Assembly: GCA_024036415.1 (NCBI GenBank)
Contig: JAMWET010003602.1
Coordinates: 645,001-709,000, forward strand
Direction of reading: 5' to 3'
Source of the DNA: Prochilodus magdalenae
Taxonomy: Eukaryota; Chordata; Actinopteri; Characiformes; Prochilodontidae
Length of the DNA: 64,000 nucleotides
Below are positions 56,950 through 64,000 of the stretch, one piece after another. Below the pieces are notes generated by a model, which was not told the DNA's origin, did not search any database, and saw only the letters and a list, made by a program, of their open reading frames with translations. The first letter of the stretch is position 1, and each line of letters begins with the position of its first letter. Made by a program: the position numbers and the translations under genes.

Positions 56950-57450
56950 AACTGGACAAGAAATTAGTCACCTTTAACTAACCAGTCCCTAATAGCCTGT
57001 AATACCTCCACGAGTACCAATAACAGCCATGATTAAGTTTGGCATGGACCAGCAAGTTTTTGGATGTAGGCCACATCAGTGTTCAGAACCTCTTATGTCA
57101 AAGAGTTAGGCAGTTGGGCCAGATATGGTGGAATGTCCTGTAGACTGGGATTTTAGTTACTGCTGGCAGACCCACATGACCGTATACTTTTATTCACCTG
57201 CAGATTTAGCTATTTCCTTCACGCTATGGTCTTTGGCACACTCAAACGCAGTCACTCCTTTTAGCCAATCATTAACATCTGCTTTGGAGCCATTATCCAC
57301 ACATGGAAAGAGACAATCACTGCACTGTAGCACCACCTTCTCAAACTATGGATATCGTCACTCAAACCCTGCAGGTATATATAGCCCCATCATCCTCGTG
57401 CAATGCCATCTGCAGGAACCTGAAGTTACTACCACTTTAAACAGGTTTTA
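56950..57450 (-). mobile_element. CACCAGAC-family remnant, copy D
   Basis: Same order as copy B: caagtttttggatgtaggcc, gtagactgggattttagtta, cacgctatggtctttggcac, attaacatctgctttggagc, catctgcaggaacctgaagt. More decayed than B, and ends not clear. Confidence 0.65.
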
Positions 57451-57639
57451 TTACCACAGCAATGACATGCTGTCATGAGTTGTCGTGCTGGATTGTCTTC
57501 AGTGTCTTCATTGATTGTCTTCATTTGTCTTGAAATTGTTTGATGATGACTAACTAGACAACACAGCAACAAATTAGCATATATGATATAAACTCTCAAT
57601 TGGCTTTACATTATGGCATCTGTCTTAATAATGTGTATT

Positions 57640-58370
57640 TAAACACTGTGTCCACTCACTGTCCACTCTATGTCTTGCTGGTCCACCTTGTAGATGTACA
57701 GTCAGAAAAGATTATCTGCTGCTGCACAGTGAAGTGTTGGTCATCCTCTAGACCTTCACCAGTGGTCACAGGATGCTGCCCACAGGACAGCGTTGGCTAG
57801 TGTAACGGTCACTTCAAGGCAGGTGCAGTGCGCATGTGCACGGTGGAGAGCCGGAACGAATAATGGAGAGTGTGGAGGAAAACATGGGAGAGAATGTGCG
57901 TGTGGTGAACTGTACTAGGTTGTAGCCTGGGTTCTCCAACTGGTGTTATCTGGGAACTTGTGACGAGCGAAGTCTCGGTGCTCTCATTGTTCATTAAACT
58001 GACTCCAAAACACCTTTTACGATGTGTTCCCTGCATGTCTCTTCATGGAAGCTAAGTATCCACCTTCCTATGAGAGCACTGACCTAACACCATCTCGGTC
58101 CAGTTGTGACACTAAAGTGTCTGATCCACTCACACCAGCACAACACACACAAACATACCACCACCATGGTCAGTGTCACTGCAGTGCTGATGATCTACCA
58201 CCCACATAATACCTGCTCTGTGGTGGTCCTGTGGGGGTCCTGACCATTGAAGAACAGGGTAATAAAGTATACAGAGAAACAGATGGACCACAGTCTGTAA
58301 GTGTAGAACTACAGATTGCTCCCATATGGTCAGTGGAGCTGTTTAAATGGATAAAGAGAGCAGATACAAC
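57640..58370. repeat. Foldback family copy interrupted by an LTR-like insert
   Basis: Left part ctgtgtccactcactgtcca ... ccacaggacagcgttggcta; right part from 58090 gtgtctgatccactcacacc ... cctgaccattgaagaacagg and gagaaacagatggaccacag. The order agrees with the family if the 57801-58089 insert is removed. A further fragment is at 58790-58925. Confidence 0.7.
57801..58089 (+). mobile_element. Solo LTR-like element
   Basis: Begins TGTAACGGTC and ends CCTAACA, so has TG...CA style ends. It contains attaaa followed by a possible cleavage region (cattaaactgactccaaaac). 18056-18245 is a partial second copy, so it is an interspersed family. No clear target duplication seen, and no internal retrotransposon genes. 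Confidence 0.5.
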
Positions 58371-58929
58371 AAGGTGATTTTAATGTTAAGGCTGTTTGGT
58401 GTATATGTCAAGGTTATCAAAAGCTATTGGTGGTCTGTTTTGCAAATGTACACTTGTAAATGTGTAGGCGGAATTACTCACAGTAACATCCTTATGTTCT
58501 CTAATGGATTCACAAAAAAAGGAGCAAGGCTGAAGTCACAAGATACTGTCCCTCCAGTCATTCCAGAACACTTCGTAACACATCCAGTACCAAAAGAGGT
58601 GAGCTACACCCAAAAGTGCTTTAGGAGAAACAACGGTTCTCAAAGACGAACTCATAGAACTAGTTGCTTGCTTTTCATGAAGTGATGGTTTCTTAGACTG
58701 ATAGAGGATGAGGAATGTGTTGCATACAGTTCTATATAGAACTGTTATGAAACCAGCTGTATATAGAACCAAAATGGTTCTCCTATTGTGACAATGTCAA
58801 TTGAAGAGGACTTGATAGAGAAACAGATGGACCAGAGTCTGTAATTGTAGAGCTACAAAGCGCTCCCATATGGTAAGTGGAGCTAATGAAACAGACAATG
58901 TGTGAGTGTAGTTACACGGAAGCGTAGCT

Positions 58930-61570
58930 AGGAAAGTTTATATGCACTTGGAATTCTTCCTCTTCTCCTGTAAAGTTACCAATTTGCAGGTTTCATCCTG
59001 ATAGTGATAATACCCTTGAATGGGTAATGGACCAACCAGCCCTCATCTTATCCTTCATCCTTATTTTACACTTGGCTCTCAGCTCGTGCGTCAGTGTATA
59101 ATGAACCTAGTTTCCGTGCTTCTAAATCCAGGCTGCTTGAATTTATGAGGCTGCCAAAGTCAACCTTGAGCTGAAAGCTAACCTTACAACCCTGTCAAAA
59201 ACACAAAACATACAGCAGCAGCTTGATTTACTTGGCTGTTTACTGGGTCATGCCTGATGTGCTGTTCTCCAGTAGGGCATACTTTCTTTTACCTAAATCT
59301 GAGTTACATTGTAGATGCCAAAAGGAAGAAACTACAGGTTTTCGGGGGGGTCCAGAAATTCTGTGTGCTGCTGGGGTTTGTGAATGGGGGCTCGGCTTTG
59401 CTCCATCCAAAAATACGGAGAGTTTTGTGTTGCACTGCAGTAGGCGGCGTTCTTACTCCCTTCTCGGATGTGAATGGATCCGTTTTCCCAAACTCGAGTG
59501 CTGCTGCTGAGCAGTAACACTGGCTGAAACCAATCTCTGAGAGGCGTTTTTGTTCCATGCTGAAAAGCTCACATTGTACATCTTAAGTGTGTGCCCGAGC
59601 ACATCTGACACTGCCTGCTTCTCAGGTGAGTCGGGTTGCTGCTTCTCTCTTTGCTCATCACATCCTTGGCAGCCTTGTGGCGGGAGCTCAGATGAGGGCT
59701 GTTATGCACTCATTGAGGATCGAGTGCTTCAGACGTGAACAGATGGGTTGCAGCACAGTTCAGCAATGCCCTGTCAAACGTTACACAACACCATCCACAG
59801 ACACGAATGCCCTGAAAAAAAAGGGCTTCAAAGGTCAGCGCCTGTCCTAGTGTAGAGAAATGACATATGGGCAGTGCAGAAATTGAGGTTAATGGGGAAT
59901 GCCAGTGAATATTTCTCTTCCTCATTGGGATGTAAACAAAGTCGTTCAGAGTGGTTCGATGCGAATTGGTTCATTGGTGGCATTAGGAATCAGGGGTCAC
60001 AAAATGCAATTGTAATCTAAACCACCAGTCCACCTACACGTGTCATCTGAGGTTTGCTCTAATTTGTTATTTTGTATGTCAGTTGAAGAGAGGAGGTCCA
60101 GAGTGCAGTCTTGAGCAGTGTAGAATGCAGTCCAGACAAACCTTAAAGGGGTTTTTATACCATTGTTGAGAAGGCAGCTTCTCCCAAAGTCAAAGGAAGA
60201 TAAGAAAACTAATGAAACAAGTTCACAACAGTTTTTATATGCAATGCTGGTGAAGGTATAATAATGGAATACACAGTGCAACAGAACCACTGCAATTATA
60301 TCACAGGAAGGAGTGTTATTAGGCAGGCAAAGCTATTTTGCCTTAGATTGCTCTGCATGAATTCCTACACCATGAGCTTGACCATACAACCAAAGTGCGA
60401 AATACAGGGGTTTAGTTGGGGCTTGAGACCCCCTAATTAACCTCTTGGACCCCCCCTGAATGTTTTAAATTCATAACTAAATTTATGATGACTCTTTGAT
60501 TGGTATTCTAACTAGAGGTGGTTTAGACCTACCCATGATAGACTAGCAGCTAACTGTAACTATGCCCAGGACACCTCAGTCAAACTTTACTACAGGCTGT
60601 AATAGATTTAGCTAAATCTGAAAACTTGCCCAAACTGCCAAAGGATCAGGGAGAGAGTAAACTTTTACCCCACTCCCCCGTTTTTACCTCTCAGCAAACA
60701 GCACAACAGGACCTACAGCCAAACACAGCATGTTAATTAGTGGGCACCACTTTGGAATAAGGAATTAAGAATGGTTTAAACATAGGCTGTCATTATTGGT
60801 TATTAGTTAGGTCATAACCACTTTACTAATAATAAGCAGTTATAACATATTTAAAAAATTAGCTCCTCCATATGCTGTATATGAATATGTACAGTATTGA
60901 AGCTGACAGAGTTTATGTGGACTGGGAAAAAAGATGAAGTAAGATCAGTAACCATCAGAATCTGAGCTTTAACTGTATAAAAGTATGTGTGTTCACCGTT
61001 AGACTAAAGATACGTCACCACTGCGTGTCTTATTTATGTGTTACTTATTACATGTTTTCTGTGCTCACTAACAGCCCCACGCCACTGTAGGCATCCCATA
61101 ATTGCAGTATTAAGGTATTGTGGTAATGCAGTTATTGTCACAGCCCTACTTAAGGTTTCATTAGGTTGCTGGTTCAATTCTGGAATCGTTTTCCCCTCAT
61201 TTTTTAAAAACGATGTGGTTTGAATCACAGTGATTGCACAATGCCAAAATGAACAAACTGGTTGAAGTCCACCTTAAACCCCTTGTTCTCAGGTCCAAAT
61301 CCGTTCACCAACCTGCTGTGTACCATATATCACTTCACATCACATGTCCTTCCCTGACTGTACTCAGGTTTATTCAAGGATTCGTGTGTGAGGAGGATTA
61401 CATTTGTTGGCTTCTTTACCCTGTCGGCTCAGACGAGTGTACTTGTATACTTGATGTGCATCTTATTCATCAGAGGCGTGACCCTGGGCGCTCAGCAGAG
61501 GAGCTGATATGCTAATGACATTAGTGGGAGTTGAAACTCTTTTTCACCATTCTCTCTCTCGTTGCCGTAG
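58930..61570. other. Intron 15, last part: unassigned DNA
   Basis: 59220-59560 has overlapping open frames on both strands (GC-balanced) but no similarity that I know. 60300-60470 shares aggcaggcaaagctattttg and ttgccttagattgctctgca with 62040-62130, an unnamed repeat. 60480-61565 shows nothing recognised. Confidence 0.4.
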
Positions 61571-61708
61571 AGATGGGGCACCATGGCCTCCTGCTCTCTG
61601 CCCTGGCTGCCGAACTCCTCCACACTCGACGCCAACAAGCCCTGGATACGACTTGTGCTCACCATGGCAACCACCGCGCTCATCCTGGTCATGGCCGTGT
61701 TCAACATG
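61571..61708 (+). CDS. adcy2: adcy2 coding exon 16: TM8-TM9 loop and TM9
   Basis: 46 codons from RWGTMASCSLPWLPNSS to LVMAVFNM, phase 0 at both ends. ANKPWIRLVLTMATTALILV matches mammalian ANRPWPRISLTIITTAIILM, which fixes identity and frame. The first 25 residues (cytosolic loop) align in length but are clearly diverged. The acceptor used is tgccgtag at 61570; shifting to the next AG (61572) would break the frame. Donor gtgagt. The remaining exons (rest of membrane domain 2 and C2) lie beyond the window. Confidence 0.95.
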
Positions 61709-64000
61709 GTGAGTAGCTTGACTGCCAAAGGGCTTCACATCCGCCGTGCCCCTTGCTGTCAGCTCCGGCACTCTGATCTCCATCAGACCCCTTTATTCGC
61801 ACTTGCGCTGGTATCACACGTTTATTAGCCGGAGAACAGCTTGGTTTTATGACTCAGCTGTTCGGGAAACCCTGGAGGAATTCTAATACCCTCAGAGCCG
61901 CTGTTGATCAGGCCCCCAAAACCTTGTAGGGAGCTGTATTATCATGGGTGCAAATCTCAGACCTTACAGTGTGGTACCTGTTTTGGATAAAGGCCCATAG
62001 AAAAGCTTGATGTGGTATGTAAACAGGGAAGAGTGATGTTAGGCAAGCAAAGCTGTTTTGCCTTAGATTGCTCTGCATAAACTTCTCTACCATGAATTTC
62101 ATCTTGGAACCCCCTAATCAACCTCTTGGTGGTCCCTGAAAATATTTTATTATGACATCATGTCATTGCTTAGCTGCTTCATCATTAGTAAGCTTTTGCC
62201 TTTGGTATTCTTAGCCAACTTCAGCTGCAGCCATGGTCTGCCTCTGGGTGGAGCTGTAACAGTTTGGTTCACCCAGTTGTAGGCAGCTGTATTAACATGG
62301 GTGCAAATCTCAGACCTTACAACGTAGAAAACGTTTTGGTTAAAGGCCCATATAATATATGAGCTTATAAACTTGATGTCATATGTAAACAGTGTTATCC
62401 CTTTATATTTCCCCATTTGCAGATCTTGGCAGCAAAAACAGCCCGTTTTGATTTTTTCGTTTTTGTGATGTCACATAAATCCAGCTACAGCAGTTTAGCC
62501 TGCTCATTCACCCTCAAGTTATAAAAAGTGTGTTGAATGAGGCAGCCAATCAGAACAAAGCACATTTAAATACACTAGTCTTAATTGAGCAGTGTGTAAC
62601 CTCTAGCAGTGGGGTTGCCTATTGCAACCTACTGAACCTCCCACTCATACCTAGAACCTATGGTGACTGTCAGGCTTTCTGTCATTGCCTCAGTGTTTTG
62701 TTCTGCTTCCTCTGGTTTTCTCTCGACAGTGATGATTCACTCTGCTTACTTTGTCTTTTTTTTATCCCCCGTTTATTCTACTCATCGAATGGTCCTACCT
62801 AGCATGCTCACATCACTAGAAAAGCTAGCTCAATAACTCAGTGTTTTATTGTGTTTTCAATGTTAATTTAGTTCATATTTAGCTCAAAAGCTTAATCACT
62901 TCTTCTCCTGATAAGCTAAGATCTAAAATTATAGAATAGAATAGAATAGAATAGAATACTACTAGGGTACTGTAGAATCCTTTTATTGTCATTATACTTG
63001 CATGCAACGGAATTTAGTGGGGAATTTGGTTTCTCCAAGAAGACACAATAAACAATAAAAATAGCAGTAACATACACAACACAACAGTACAGATGGATGA
63101 GGTATTTACATAAAAACAGTGTGCTCACTGTGAAAATGGGAGTCAACTACCACAACAGTTACCATCTAAATATAAATACATAAGTTATGAATGTGTGAAG
63201 TGACTGTGCATGGATGTTTTTCCCATAAGCCTCCAGGTTTTAATGCTAGTAGTAGTTTAATTTTGTAAAATCCCATCTGGAGTTTTATGCATGGAGCTAC
63301 CTATAAGCACTATGCTAGGACATTTAAGCTTGGATTCTTCCTATTTCTGCATCTTCCAGTTGGCGCCACAGCACCACCAAATTCAAGCTCCTGCTTCAAT
63401 GCAAAAATGCAAAACCTGAAAGTCACTCTAAACAGGTAGTGTGTTTGGCAGTGGGTTTGCAGTGGGTTTGTCTGTTCTGGTCTACTGTAAGAAACATGGT
63501 GGTGGCAGCCTCACAGAAAGACAGTGGTGAAACATGGTGGTGGAAGGTGAGCATTAACATCACCAAAGGCTGCAGTGGTGTTGTGCCAGACATGATGAGC
63601 CTACGTGGTTCTGACATGGCCTGAGGTGTCTTAATGGTCTTGTGTCTAGGGTTAGAGCAGCCTTAGTGAAACAAACAGCACCAAAAGTATTGAATGAATG
63701 AATGAATAAGCTACATCACGAGTGGAGTTTGGCTCTCAGTCTGTGACAGAGGCAGAGTCTCTAAGCATCCTCACAGGAAGTGTTCAGATAGAGAAAGACT
63801 CCATAAAGATCCATTTATTAATCCATTTATGTTGAGTCACATTGCGTGAAATAGATTTAGGGGTCATATAGTTTTACAAGATCAAGCTCCACTATATGAC
63901 AGCTCGCTACATATCATAAGAAAGATGTTAAGTGCTCAAGCTCAGCTCCTATCTATATGATTCACACAAGGACAAGCACTGCGCAAAGAACGCACAGCAA
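61709..64000. other. Start of intron 16: repeat fragments only
   Basis: 61925-62010 and 62280-62380 are imperfect direct copies (tgggtgcaaatctcagacct, gttaaaggcccata). (AATAG)5 at 62936-62957. 62975-63135 is a LINE-tail-like ttattgtcattatacttgca piece. (GAAT)4 near 63690. No further adcy2 exon found before the window ends. Confidence 0.5.

Noticed and set aside
59223..59560. Overlapping 60-95-codon frames on both strands near 59.4 kb
   Set aside because: No recognisable domain, no splice context, and frames on both strands are similar in quality; chance is more likely.
59560..59640. Extra adcy2 exon ending at cttctcag/gtgagt (59625)
   Set aside because: The donor-like word is good, but upstream sequence gives no ADCY2 similarity, and exons 15 and 16 already join in phase.

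Overview
This is a eukaryotic, almost certainly ray-finned fish (teleost), genomic window. It shows GT-AG introns, dense simple-sequence DNA, many degenerate Tc1-like transposons, a tRNA-derived SINE with a fish-type tail, and L2-like LINE remains. The repeat mix would suit an ostariophysan (characin or catfish relative), but that is a guess. One host gene dominates: the plus strand carries 15 consecutive internal coding exons of adenylate cyclase type 2 (adcy2). They encode 628 codons with continuous splice phases (total coding length 1884 nt) and match vertebrate ADCY2 nearly residue for residue in the catalytic core. The first exon lies upstream of the window, and the rest of membrane domain 2 plus the C2 catalytic domain lie downstream. 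I cannot say whether this is the adcy2a or adcy2b paralog.

Layout of the gene. Exons 2-4 (1087-26480) encode TM2 to TM6 and the start of the helical linker. Exons 5-9 (32031-43575) encode the linker and the C1a catalytic half, with both metal-binding aspartates. Exons 10-13 (47419-50204) encode C1b. Exons 14-16 (50346-61708) encode TM7 to TM9. Introns range from 141 nt (intron 13) to about 18.5 kb (intron 2).

The introns are filled with repeats: two internally deleted Tc1 elements with perfect ends; several coding Tc1 relics; four copies of a ~500-bp element with CACCAGAC ends; a foldback family with TACACTCA ends; two hAT-like miniature elements and two further inverted-repeat elements with clean target duplications; two SINE families; an L2-like LINE relic; and a solo LTR-like piece. 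There are also very long microsatellites and two minisatellites (26-bp and 21-bp units). Several insertions are nested, which gives a relative age order.

Most notable observations: (1) the acceptor of exon 3 is preceded by about 150 nt of pure C/T with no adenosine, which would force a branch point about 158 nt away; (2) a 38-unit, 21-bp minisatellite reads as a Thr/Ser/Pro-rich heptad array; (3) a minus-strand exon-like reading frame (56519-56688) lies next to it; (4) a perfect palindromic RFX X-box lies in intron 3; (5) there is an empty-site pair for a nested Tc1 insertion. I found no prokaryotic features, no CRISPR array and no convincing new multi-gene system.
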